Assembly (NCBI GenBank): GCA_024195265.1
Contig: JAJLRJ010000008.1
Location: 1,307,501-1,371,500 of the forward strand
DNA length: 64,000 nt
DNA from: Dendrophyllia cribrosa
Taxonomy: Eukaryota; Cnidaria; Anthozoa; Scleractinia; Dendrophylliidae
Direction: 5' to 3'
The position numbers were made by a program, and so were the translations under genes. Within the stretch, counting starts at the first letter, position 1, and each line of letters starts with the position of its first letter. This document shows positions 22,801 through 35,900 of the stretch, in pieces. The notes under the pieces are model-generated. The model worked only from the letters and a program-made list of their open reading frames with translations. It made no database searches and was not told the DNA's origin.

Positions 22801-25800
22801 AGCCATGCGCATGCCCTTTTTTCAAAATTACAACTTGATTTGACTGGTGTTTATCAGTGAATTAAAGGCCCTCGTAGTAATACTTGCAACTTCACCTTTC
22901 TTTGCAACTGCTCAAGTTGCTGTCATCACTGCGAGAATCTTCCACTTTACTCACATGTTTCATCCGCAGTTCACTTAATGGTTCGATTTCATATATGTCG
23001 TTTTATACACATTTATGCATAGCATTGACTCTAAAACCAGTAAACCTAATGGAAAATGTAGTTATTATATAAAAGCAATATACCACACATTTCACTGGTT
23101 TATTATTTATCCGCGCAATAAACCACTTGAGACGTTGTAATTGAAAGGCTGGTAAATCACTCGCTTTCGGTTCGTGGCTATTGGGCCGATAAACCATAGA
23201 AATCGGTGTGGTATATGTAAGGGATAATGCCCGAGCTCCGAGGCCTTCTTAAAAATAATGACCGGACTGAAATTTGTTATTTCCGGATTTATTTCTATCT
23301 TAGTGAAGATGGTTAATTTGTTCATCCTGAATTGATTTTTGCCTTGCCACTTCGTAAACATGCTGAACTTCAATTTGGAATAAAACAGGAAATAGCGGTC
23401 AGAGAATAAAACTAACTCCAAATACCACACAAGGAATGCAAGGTTAGTGTAGCTAAACTATATTATTTCGTTTGAACTCAAAATTGTTCTTGTCTGAAGA
23501 CTGTTGAAGTTCCCATACAAACTGTCTTCATATTTCATAAAACAACACAACGCGAGTCCCACTGCGGAACACTGCACTCTTCGGCTGCCTATGGTTGAAC
23601 TTGACGATTACAGTTTTTAACCGGTCTGGACCCAATTTGTGTAAATTCGCCTTTATATAATAAGCTGCGAGTGAATCGGCGGAGAACGTTTTTTTCCTTC
23701 TGATTTTAAAAAAAAGTAAAACCAAACTGCAATAGTTATATTTCCCATTACATTTCTTACCTGGTTTCCAATTCCATGGCTAAAGGACAAAGTACATTCT
23801 GGCAGAGGTTCATTCAGTTTTGACAAATTCTGCTCGTCTTGTGCTTCTTCCAGTTTATCTCGTTGGGTTTTCGATCTGATGAGATGAAAATATTGTCACA
23901 GTAAAAATAAAAAAAATAAATAAAAAAATAAATATTTATTCACCTTATTGCAGAAACGTTGTCATAGAAAATACAAAATGCCAAATAGGAATCAATTACC
24001 TTAATAATATTAACAGACGATAAAAGAATAGAAATTGTCAAGAAATAGAAAATTATTCATTCCTGAGATGTAAATTGATTAATTTATTTAATAGAAATTT
24101 GTTTGAAAGATACCGTTACCAATATCATTATGGTAATCAGTTCTTATTTTCCTATTTGGTATTTTGTGTTTTCTATGACAGCATTTCTTAAAATATTTCA
24201 AATACCTTTTATTTTTTTCTTTCTCTAGTTCATCTCTTGTTCTTTTCACTTTTTTTTCAGCCTGTGAACGTTTCTTCTCATCAAGCTTTCTTGTGCCTGC
24301 TCTAATGGCGTTCTCTTTGTCTTGATATTCCTCGGCAAGTTCTATCGCCAGTGTTTCACAAAACCTTCGGTCAAAGCTGATGCACATATAGAACAAAAAC
24401 AAAACATTTATGAGCAGAGCTTAACACGTGCTTTTCGTACCAGATATTCAATTAACACTTTGGAAACTATAAAATCGAGTTGACTAGTTGACAAACGCAA
24501 TCTCGAAGAGCGGTACCGGAAATTCTCGCAAAATCTAGGGCTGGGTTAGTATATAAACAACCTGTGGTGCTGCGTCCGGCGTTGAAAAAGTGAAACACTA
24601 AAGGTGGGTATCAACTGAGTTGAATCTCTTTACAGTGGCCAATCATGATCGCAGTTGATAACAAATCATAGTTTGTTATACTTTGGATAGTTAAACAATA
24701 GGCGACGCAATTCTATAGCTTATCAACATCGAAGAATTACAGGAGAATACAAGTGACATTCAAGTGTTTGAATGTTCTCCCAATATTCCAAGCGTATTAT
24801 TGGGCCAATAAACAACAGAAATATGAGGAGCATTGTCTTAAAAAATGACTACAATTGCAATCACCGGAAGAACAGTTCACAGCCAATCATACCTAAACAC
24901 CAGGGCTGGTAGTTTATCTTGTGCTCTGAGTTGTTCAACAAGCTTAGGAAAGTTTATGATGATGAAAAGTTTATCCGACGAACTCATCCCCAGTTTATTC
25001 CATTCTTCATCAGTTGAGGTCGTCGTCTCTGAACAGACGGAATTCAGCGACTCAATCACGGGTTCCGCCTGCATGAAGAAAAAAAATTATATAGCTAAGG
25101 ATTACTAATCTCTGAGATTCTGCAGCTGATACAAATGGGAATATTGAAATGAAATGGTAGAATTTCGTTTCGGACCTGAAAGCGAACTTCTTACCAGCCA
25201 AACTCGGTAACTTGCAGTTACCCGGAGGTACCTTTCCACGTGCAAAGAAGGAAGTTTCCAAGACAGGCATCAGTCAAAAATATGTGAAAAAATCTGACAT
25301 TTCAAATAGGTTGCTACTATTTAAACGGTAGAACTCAAACATGCAATGCAACATGCAATGTTTACATTGCAAACATGCCTTATACAAATGACACGCGCCT
25401 ATATTTTGATTCATGCTCATTGCTATTACCAAGTCCTTACCTCTGTATGCAACAGACAAATTATACTGCTTGACAAAACCTACTGAGCAATCATTTGTGT
25501 TCATACCCCAAGACTCCCAGAAAGAAATCAACAGGTTATTAGGATACATAAGACTGAAAAACCCAAAGGCCTCAAAACTTAAACCTCGATTAACGACCAT
25601 GCAGCACCCATAGCAGTCATCCCTCTACAACGACCTTTTTTGCTTCAATTCTTATCTATTTTCTTGTCCTCTTATTGACATCTCACCTGACGGTCACCTC
25701 TCTTTAACGACCGGAAATTCTGTTTGAGCAACTGGCCGTTGTAGAGAGGTTCTAAATGGGTTTAGTATTGTGCGTGAACGAATTTTTACCTTTTTGAACT

Positions 25801-28800
25801 GTGTGTGATCTGTCCAGGACTTGAACTCTTTTTTCAGTTTCTCCTCGTACTCTTTAGCATGCTTTCTGTGAATGAACTTATTCTCCTGAAAATATTGCTC
25901 AGGAGAAAGTCCCTATGAAACGAAATATGTTGTTTGAAAACACTCTACATTTGGAGGATGGAGTGCGAGGCTCATGTAATTATTATCTATAGTATCCTAA
26001 ACTGAATGGGTCACGCTCTTTGCAGGATGTTGTTTTTCCTGAATAAAGAGTAGACTTCTTGGTAACTTGAAAAGCAAAAACGAAAGACTAGTTAGTACGC
26101 CTGGATTGATGAAATGGCAGTTCAATAAAATTGAAGTGAATGTGGTCTCTGTTGGCCTAAAAATATCATGATCAAATTTGTCTCTCTTTAAATTTTGCTT
26201 AACCATGCATTTACCATCTCCGTCAAGTCTTCTCCAGGCCAGGGATTCGAAATCCCCACCCAAAGAGTATTGTTTTCTTCACGAGAGAACATAAATTTAA
26301 TACAAAACAGATTAAACCAATATACTTTTAACTACATGTTTTTTACTATGCAACATCATTATAAGTTACCCGCTGACCTTCAATGATTCTTTGTCAGGCC
26401 AGTGCTGAAGCATGACGTCATACAATTCAAGAGTTTCTTTAGGAGTAAGAGACATATCGCTGGGAAAACCATTTTCCCTCAGCTAAAGCAAGAGAAGAGA
26501 AAAAATACACTCATTGATTGTAAAATAGAGATTGGTGTAAAAAAGGAAATTAGAGAACCCAGGTTTAACATTTCACGTGGTCCAAGAAATCACGCAATAA
26601 ATTATAAAATCATGTATAATTCTCGACCAAATGATCCGGGACAAACAAAGTTGTTTTAAGCAGCACTTTTAAAATAGACCACTTGGACAAACTCGAACAA
26701 CATTTTTGAATGAAAACACTTACTCTACTGTTTTTTAACTTTTGCTTTGAGTGTACAAAGAATTCTTCGCAAAGCCGCCCGCAATAATTGATTGTGTTTC
26801 TTTGCCTGTGTAGCCCGAGTTGCAGAAGTCGCACTCTCACCTTACTGCGTAGTTTGTAAGAAGTTTTAAGTAGCTTAATTTAACTAAACTAGTCGGATAA
26901 AGTAGTTGTAAAATAAGTTGAAAGTAAGTTTACTAAATAAATTTTCTTTGCAAACACGACTTTCTATTTTTCTTTGTGGTCCCACAGTAGTGAAGCAAAA
27001 CAATAACTAACTAGAGATAAGCGTCACAATCAACGCAATACATCCAAACCTGTTTGGTTCCAAGCTGAGCACATGGATGAAGTCTGACAAACTCCTCTGT
27101 GCTTTTCTGAACATCGTAATTCTCGTATTCCATTGTCTTTTTAGAAAATTTCCCATTTCTGGGACTTGGAAGGTAGATGCTCTTTTCCAGATCTGAGTAT
27201 CGTCCCTCGCAGGTTACTTGAAAACAGCAACGGAAACAATAAATAGATGTCATTGAACTTGCTTGTTCTGTCCGATATTCCTCAATACGGACCGAACAAG
27301 CTCGTTCGATAAAGTTTTTATTATAATAGCTTTTGAAATGGAAAAATGTTTTTACTTTATAGAAAACAGTTCTCTTTGTTCAATATTTTAGGATTCGGGC
27401 GAAATGAGTTCGCGAGCGGTCAATCTTAGCGGTCCGTATTGCAAAATTCAGACCGCTCAGGCAACCAATCAGAATGCTCCTTTATATCATGGTCTAATTT
27501 GCAACGGTAATAGAAATGAGTGGAGTAACTAGTGGAGTATGATTACAGACAGAAATGGACGACACGAAGTCCTATTATCAATTAATCATAACCATAACAA
27601 TTTCCAAAAACAAATTAACATGAAAATAAAATGAGAAGAAATTCAAGAAAATAACTTGAAGAATGTCTTTTTATCAATAGAAACAGTATTGCTGTTGCCG
27701 TAGTGATTGTATTAAATGACGTGATTGGTTCATTTCGTCTTCGGCTTTAAATGTGATTGGCTCATGAAACTGTCCGATTACAACAAACTGTCCGATTACA
27801 TTGTCCGATTACAGCTTTACAAGTGAATTAGTGAAAAATACAGAGGGTTTAAGAACCAATCACAATTGAGGATATTAAAATAGTTATGATTAGCCATATA
27901 ATAAGAGTACATGCATTGGGGAAACTAAAAACCAGGCGGAAAACGTTTGAGGGGGAGATATATAAAAAAAATCGTTTTTTGTTAACAGAGCTAAATTTTT
28001 CTACTTCTTCATTCTGGTTTAGGCTACCTGTTATAGTTGAACAGATTAATTGTACAGGCAATACATCATTAAATCCTTCAGCACATACCTAGCCTGATTC
28101 TGTATGATTTCCTAAGTTTGCCATTGTCTTGTCTGTCCTGCTGTTCACGAAAGTCTTGCGCTGCTTGCAACCAACTGCAATTTTATTAACAAAACTCCTT
28201 TTTATTTTATTCTTTAAAATGTTTGCACTGTTACGATGTGTTAGCTTTAGGCCAAACATATTCGTCGCAAAAAAAGACAAGGTATGCCTCAATAGCAGGA
28301 TGCTAGTAGAATCATGTAACTTGACATCATGTGTTACATTAGCGCAACATACAATTTAATTCCAAAAAGCAACAAACTTTAGGAAAAACAAGCAGCATAT
28401 TTGTCTTTATATCAATCAAACGCAGCTAAACGTTCAGCATTTTGCATATTTGACTCAATAACCACTTTGGAACGTTGGTGGATCAAGACAGTAAATAACG
28501 AGCCGAAAGCGAGTGAACAATTCGTATGGCTCAGTGGCTTATGGGATATATCGTCATAGAAATGTGCGTTCATTAATTGCTTTAATGAATGGACAATAGT
28601 AGAATTTAAAGTTGTCTACTTAGTGACCTGGCCTTTTTGTGGAAATGAGGCTAGAGTTGACTTTGCTTTGATACAAACCTTCCTGTTTTTCATTTGTAAA
28701 TCATATTGTTCTTATGCTAACTTGTTTCTGTTCAACTTGATTTACATATGAAAAGCAGGAAGGCTTTTATCAAAACAAGGTCAACCGCAGCCTCGCTATT

Positions 28801-29865
28801 ACTCCAAGGCCAGGGTACTAAGCACACAACTGCAAAAAGGTCTTTTAACACGGTGATATTTTTGTTAAAATAACCAAGATTTCGAGAAAAAATAACAAGG
28901 CTTACTGCAGTAAATCTTCAGGATTTCCAATAGTAGCTGAAAGCGCCAGAAACGGGCAACGAATCAAAAGAAGAAGATGTTCCCAGACTTCAGCCCCAAT
29001 CTCCTGACCGAGGCAGTGAACCTGCAAAAGATAAAATGGATTGTACCCGAAACTGTCGAGTTTGCCTAAAATTCCTTGATTATCCTAAGTAAATTTTGCC
29101 AAGTTTGACATCACTAGGAATGTTTCGACGGGAACAAAAGGCCACAAATAAACCGAACTAAGGGTCTAGTAAATATTCTTGGAAGCCTGAGGCCTGCTAA
29201 GACGTAATTGAACCACGCCTTCCAGGATGAAAAGCCGGACAAATCATGTTTAAACCCAGGTAACCATTTAACCTTTTTGTAGGATACGATTTATTATAAG
29301 TCTGGTTCGAACGTTACCTGCAAAGCCTGTTTAAATTTATCTGAAAGCCAGTTGGGCCAGAAAATGGGGTGTTTCTTGGTGTTGCGGAACCCATTGTTGG
29401 TTAGCTTTTGTGTTGTGGTGTGGGTATTGTTCAGTGTCTTTTGAATCTTTTGTTTTACGTCATTTGGTGATCACACCATCCGCAACACCAAGAAACTACC
29501 AGAAAATGAAACCCAGAAAGCCAGGTAAGCCTACTTTTTTAGGTGTTCTTGGTTAGCCCTGTTCAAAAAATCAACTGTTATTATGTAATCAAAATACACA
29601 TTACCTCATCAAAGATCACATATTTGATCTTTTTTGTCCAGTCCTGTCTCCAGGGTGAGAGAAAAAGGATTTCTAGACACTGAGGGACTGTAACAAGAAT
29701 CTGAAAAGGGAACATACATACATGACTGTTAATAGTAATAGTGACAGAAAAAGAAGGTTAAAGGACTAATACGAAAGTAACATGAAAGTTGAGTGAATAA
29801 TTTAAAATTATTACGCCTGGAATTAAGGAAAGCTGTGTACGTAACAACTTCCAAGATGGCTTTTG

Positions 29866-29901
<36 letters not shown>

Positions 29902-32900
29902 TTGTCATTGGCTCTGACGTCAATCATGCACATACTTAATCCTGTACAAAAAATGTTTTGTCCATGTTTATTAACGTGATTATTTAATAATTCGTTCTTC
30001 CTTCCTTTTATAGTTATCTGTATCAGTTTTGTTTGCGGCGACAAAGAATTACAGCTGAGTAAAAAGCAAAGAAAATCAACTTAATTAAACGTATTACGTT
30101 TAAGTCGAAGGAATTATAACAAAGCATAATAATAATAATTTTTTTTTTAAACTTTATTAGGCCACCATGTAATTTGATTACAAAAATATTATTAATACAA
30201 AAAGGAAAAAAAAAAACTATGAAAAATTACATTAAATAACTTAGGTATTTCTGCTGCTAGAAAAGCTCTTGATTCAAGATCAGATAAATTTCCATCTACC
30301 GATTGCATTGTAGAGGCGATTGAAATTTGTCTTCAAACCAATAATTGTCAATTCTCAGGGAAAGATTTTGTGCAAAAACATGGGACTGCCATGGGCCCCA
30401 AAAACGCATGTAGTTATGCTGATTTGGCAATGGGATTGATCGATGAGAAAGCTAAGTTTGGAGGCGATGTAAAGCCCATGTTATGGTGGAGATACAGGGA
30501 TGACGTTTTTGATATTTGGACACATGGGTTGCCTAAATTGTTAGATTTTACGGAGTACATCAATTCTCTTTATCCCACTATTAAATTTGAGTTGGTATAT
30601 TCGGAACATACCCTTAATGTCCTGGACCTTACATTGCACCTCCAAGATGGTTTTATTAATACGGATATTTACGCTAAACCAACAGATAGCCATCTTTATT
30701 TACCCTTTTCTAGTTCTCACCCAGCACATTGTAAAAAGGCAATTCCTTATGGGGTTGCCCTACGGGTTAAACGTAATTGTTTCAATGATGAGTTTCTCAA
30801 TAAGAGGTGTGCCGAGTACAAAGGATATCTTAAGTCACAAGGCTACAATATAGATTTGGTAGATAAACAATTTGATAAGGCCCTAAACGTGGAAAGATCC
30901 GAACTCTTGAAGAAAAATGTCAAGCCTGACAAAAGAGTTTTCCCGCTAGTACTGGACTATAACCCAATCCTACCAGATATTCAAAGGGTTATCAAAAAGC
31001 ATGTCCACTTACTAAGTTCATCGCCTGAGATCATGGATATTTTTCCATCTAAATCAATTTTTCCTGCATATCGTAGAACGAAAAATTTCAAAGATATTTT
31101 AGCACCTTCTAAATTTCGCGGTGACAGAAGGTTAGATCAGGCACAGAAAGAAATGGGAGGTTGTTTTAAATGTTCTGCAAGATGTGATTTATGCCAAAAA
31201 TTTTTAATCCAAGACTCCAAATTTAAGAGCTTTGCCACAGGCCGTATTTACAAGATCAATCAAAGATTAACATGTACATCCAAAAATGTTATATACTTGG
31301 CCTCATGTAACAAATGTAAATTGCAGTACGTAGGGTCTACGTCAACAGAATTTAAAGTACGTTTTCGTAACCACAAATCGTCTATGCTCAATAACAAAAA
31401 AACATGTGCGTTAGCAATCCATTTTAATTGTATTGAACATCAGATTTCGCAAATTAGCTTCATTGTTATTGAAAAAATCATCAGCCAGGGAGACGCTGCC
31501 TATCTTGATCAATTGTTATTAACGAGGGAAGCTTATTGGACCGCACAATTGTTCACACTCAACCCTCATGGCCTAAACAAAAGACGTGAATTCAGATCTA
31601 AGAATCGCATCTGCTATAACACCTAATTAGCTAATTATAGTACACTTTGTAATTTAGATGTTTTTTACAAATTGTTGTATTTTCGCTGTTTGCGCCTTCT
31701 TGTTTGTTGCCATTTACTTGTTACATAACTTTTTTGTTTTGCATTTTATCATATTACATAACCTTATTTACATTTTCCAGTTTGAGTATAAATATTTGTG
31801 ACTCTGTAAGCTTGTTAGGATTTTTAGCTTTTTAAATTTTTATCTGTAAATAGTTCCACCTGAAGAAGGCCGAAGGCCGAAACGTCGACTGAATTAAACA
31901 CCCGGAACAGTTAGAAGTTTGTTTCTATGTCACATCTTCGTACACTTATCTACAAATTCACATAGAAGCACTGTATCCTACGTGGATCCTTCTACTGGGA
32001 GTCATTCGTTTGGTGTACCATATTTATCCTGCTTTTATATATATATATAATATATATAAGTACCCAAATGGGTGGGACGCAAACAGGACCTTTAAGTCCC
32101 ATCAAATCATTGAAATTTTTTTTTTAAATAATCCCGTAATCTATTGTTGCCGATGGCAACCAGAGCCACGATAGATACTCTTGGAATAAAAAACTTTGTG
32201 AAGCTGGTCTCTGTACATTGAGTTAAGAAAATGTTTAAAAGAAGAAATAGTAGAAACATTTCAGGCTGAGCTGAGTGAAGTGTGGCCGTCAGTAAGACAC
32301 CAAAATAATTACTCTGCCCGATGATCAAACAGAGGCACACAATCCAATGAACCAATACATGAAGCAAATACATGAAGCTGGGGCTAAGCGCGTGCGATCA
32401 AATCACAATCGGTTTGGTCTTACGTCTAATTGGCTGAGAAAGTTAGCCAATCACAAAGCGTTAGCACTGCAAAACCAAAGCAATCACGAAATAACTTTCG
32501 ACATTCAATTTAAAACCGCTCTATAGTAAAGTGTTAAATCAAATGAATGATAGATATTGGCTTGTTTACAGATTTTAGATGAAATTATTGGCTGGTTATG
32601 GTTACCTGAGAGTTCAAAGTATTGTCCTGATAATCTCTGGTGAATACACCAAACACAGTTCGTCCTTCTGGAAGTTTTTTACGATGAAAGCGGGCGTAAA
32701 TTGTGGCAGCAACTTGATTTACCAGAGCCTGTCATGTAAAAGAAACAATTTTTTTTATAAGAATAAAACGTTAAAAGACACAAATTTGGTCAATTTGGTC
32801 ACTACCCCTTCCCCAACAACGTTAACTTAATCGCGCAGTAGAGGAAAAATACGACATGCACTGTAGAAAGTTGCGAGAAACTCAAAAGTAATCACAAGAC

Positions 32901-35900
32901 TTAAAGAAATAGGCTTCCCGAGTTACAAGTATATTGTACAATAACGCAAGACAGGGTGACAGACGTGGAAATTAAAGTATCAGACAGATCTAAGGATGAT
33001 ACCTTGGTGGGAGAAACATAAACCACTACTCCATCATGGCTTTCTCTAAGCACTCTTTCCATGCAGTAATATGAAGCGTACGTTTTTCCTGATGAGGTCG
33101 GCGCTATTATCACTGCTGACTCATTCTTATCCACAGCATCAAGAAGTTCACGCTAACAACCGAAATTTAGATGTAAAATAATAATCAATATGGAATTACG
33201 CAGCGTTATCTCAAATTCAGTGATATAATATAATGTATCAAACACGAGGAAGAGTGTTTCATCAGGATTTCCAAACACCAAGAAGTGGCTTAAACAACGA
33301 GGCGCAGCTGAGTTTTTTAACCCACTTCTCGGTGTTTGGAAATCCCGATGAAACACTCTTCCAGAGTTTGATATAGTTTCTCCAACTGATAATTAAATAC
33401 AGAGAAAACGAAGGAATAAAATCTTCAAAATCCATGCTAATTAAGATCGCATTTCCAAACCACCGTCACGCTTATGATTTTGTTTCTTCAAACTAGATGA
33501 ATTATTAAGAAGGACCTTTATTAAACAGATACAAATCTGAAGCTGGTTGCATATAAGCCGGCCGATCTGGTCATACGTCGGTCTGTATTTCAAAATAAGG
33601 ACTATCTACATGTACATCTACATATATAAAAGGCGGTAAAATCCATAGGATATCACACCATATACTTCTCCACCCAACCAGCCAGAGTGCCAGACAGCCA
33701 AACAACCCAATACATTACGGTATGGAATAATGTCGACAGAAGCCAATGGACATGTCTATGCTCCCTTATATTACTACAGAAATTGAACAAGCTGCTGATT
33801 AAAATGAGTGGCCAATAACATACCTGCCAGGTATCAGGGATGAAGTGGTCCACCCGAGGGTCGGGATCAGTTCGCTCGTCCTTTTTCAGCAAATGTCCCA
33901 TTTGCTCTAGTTGGAATCTTGCGCTTGTTGTGTGAACTGAGAGCTGTCCAGCCTATGATAAGAAAGCCACAATACAAGACACAATTGAAACACTTGGATC
34001 AAGGTGAGAATTCGTCATCCAACTTGCGTGGCTCTTCCTCCTCCTCAATGTTGAGTCAAAACTTCTTTTAACACTGCAGGTCATTACTATCAACATTGCG
34101 GAGAAGGACCGAAAGAAGTGTTTCAACAATTGTGTCCGATATTGCAGCTCAACTATACATAAAAGTAGGCCCCTGAAAAAGAAACAGGTACTAAATGACG
34201 GCTTTAATAGATAATTATTTAGTGAATACCTTTTTACCAGTTTCTGGATTCAGACTGTAAAATATGGCTGAGATGTCATCAAATCCTAGCTTTTGCATGT
34301 ATCCGGCTAGTTTCTTTTTATCTTTGTCAGTGAGAAGATCATTAAATCTGTCTGTTATTTTCTGAACACTTTCCATGAGAAGAACTGGATATTTCATGTC
34401 ATTTGAATTGGCGTCACAAGAGCCTGGAATAATTAACACAATTAATGTCAGAAATTTTGTTGTCACGGAACAATACTTCTTAGATCCAGTACCTTAAAGG
34501 GGGAAAGTCATCACCTACTTTTAGTATCTCTTTGACAAGCTAGCAAACATATTTGCATGAATGAAAACCTTACAACATTGGCTAGTGCACAGAAACTAGT
34601 ATTAACAGTCTTTGGCTGCTGATGGCCAGGATGAAAATGGACTGTCACTTGAAATAAAATGCCGATTATGCTTTGTTCATCCTAAAGAGAGAAGAGAGAG
34701 GCTCCTAAAAGATAAAAACTCATTCTCGTCCCCAGAGCTCCACGGGTTTTTTTAAATCGCGTCTCGTGTAGCTCTGGTAACGGACAAAAATTTGAATTTT
34801 TTTATTGGCCGTTAAAAAAATGAATGCGCAACAAGGTAAAAAATTTTACGCTTCTACGCATAAGGTTTTACTTCCGTTTGAATTTCAAATGTTGAAGTCC
34901 TATGACGACTACATCAACAAAATCAACGTTTTAATTTCAACGCATTCAACAACCAATGTCACCCTGTTTTGTTTGGTTTAGCAGGTAAAGATATGGCTGC
35001 TAAATTTCAAAGTATAACGGGATCTGATTGTCGCTAAATATGAGCGAAGACGAAGCTATGAGCGGCCACGAATATTAAAGAAGTATGTTGCTTGCAACAG
35101 GGACGAGTATTAAAGGAGAGGCAGAAATCCTGAAGAAAGCCCAAGGGTGAAAAGAAATATTACCACTAGGTTACCCATTTTAAATAACAACAACGCTATC
35201 AGCCTCTCGTAAGCAAGTTATATTTTCTTTGTTAGGTAGTACTCTTTGCTACAACTGGAAATACAAATCTGGGGAAACGAAGGTCACTCGAAGCAAACAT
35301 AAAACGAATGCAAAACAAAAATTCCTCGATATTTCTTACCACTGTTCGATGAAATAAGCCTAATCAATGACCACAGCGTGTCCATCAACAAACTTAGCTG
35401 TCCCATCAACTAATTTGATCGGATATGATAGCGTTCAGTGGCGAAACGATAAATACACAGCTCCCAAACGAAAGAAATCGGTTGACTTATCGAGGATTTT
35501 CTAAAACCAGTAGGCAAAATACAAAGATAATCTTTCTTCTAAATAACAGCAGCACGTAAAGCCTTTCTTCTTTCTTTTTCAGCGCGATGTTTTCCTGTAA
35601 TTGTTAAGTCTTGTACAGTCCTTTCGAACGCCATTCCACACACACAACATTCTCGTCTCCAGAGCTCAACCAAACGAAACGAGAGCTCTGGGGACGAGAA
35701 TGCACACACGAAAGGTTTTATTATTGCCGGTTTCTGGTATTGAGCAAGCGCAATAGTACATTAATGCATTAGGCATGCGCTAACGGATGTCGTGGATTTT
35801 ACGACATCCGGAAGGCTTTGTTCCCAGAGCCTTCGTTTTTTCCGCTGACCAAACGAAACGATGGCTCTAGGGACGAGAATGATAAAAACTCCGACGACGC

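Larger units (their letters stand above)
17520..22850 (-). mobile_element. L1/Tx1-type non-LTR retrotransposon, nearly full length
   Basis: Two ORFs in the order expected for L1-like LINEs, a 3' UTR and an A-rich tail (T-rich on the plus strand, 17520-17580). It lies in DDX60 intron 28 in the same orientation as the gene. The 5' limit is uncertain; the 5' UTR is at least 60 bp. No clear target duplication found by eye. It appears young: both frames are open apart from one stop. Confidence 0.88.
30241..31950 (+). mobile_element. 5'-truncated Penelope-like element
   Basis: Contains the 3' part of a Penelope reverse transcriptase, a GIY-YIG endonuclease and a 3' non-coding tail with a hammerhead-like motif. 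The frame is open from the truncation point near 30244 to 31626. It lies in DDX60 intron 19, antisense to the gene. The exact 3' border is not clear. Confidence 0.85.
28089..33943 (-). other. DDX60: DDX60-like exons 17-22: RecA-like domain 1 (DEVH)
   Basis: Exon 17 (33824-33943) encodes the lead-in ending FIPDTWQ. Exon 18 (33003-33152) carries Walker A, APTSSGKT, residues 871-878. The motif Ia region SPTKALVNQ spans the exon 18/19 junction (exon 19 at 32606-32728). Exon 20 (29605-29700) contains TVPQCLE and ends with the Asp-Glu of the Walker B box; exon 21 (28906-29021) begins Val-His, so the box is DEVH split across the intron. Exon 21 also holds motif III, SAT. Exon 22 (28089-28174) is a Gln/Arg-rich helix. 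Both acidic Walker B residues and the Walker A Lys are present, so ATPase activity is expected. Intron 19 contains the Penelope-like element. Confidence 0.93.

Noticed and set aside
32107..32373. 88-residue hydrophobic minus-strand ORF
   Set aside because: It lies between DDX60 exons 19 and 20 next to the Penelope-like tail, has no splice support and would break the DDX60 phase.
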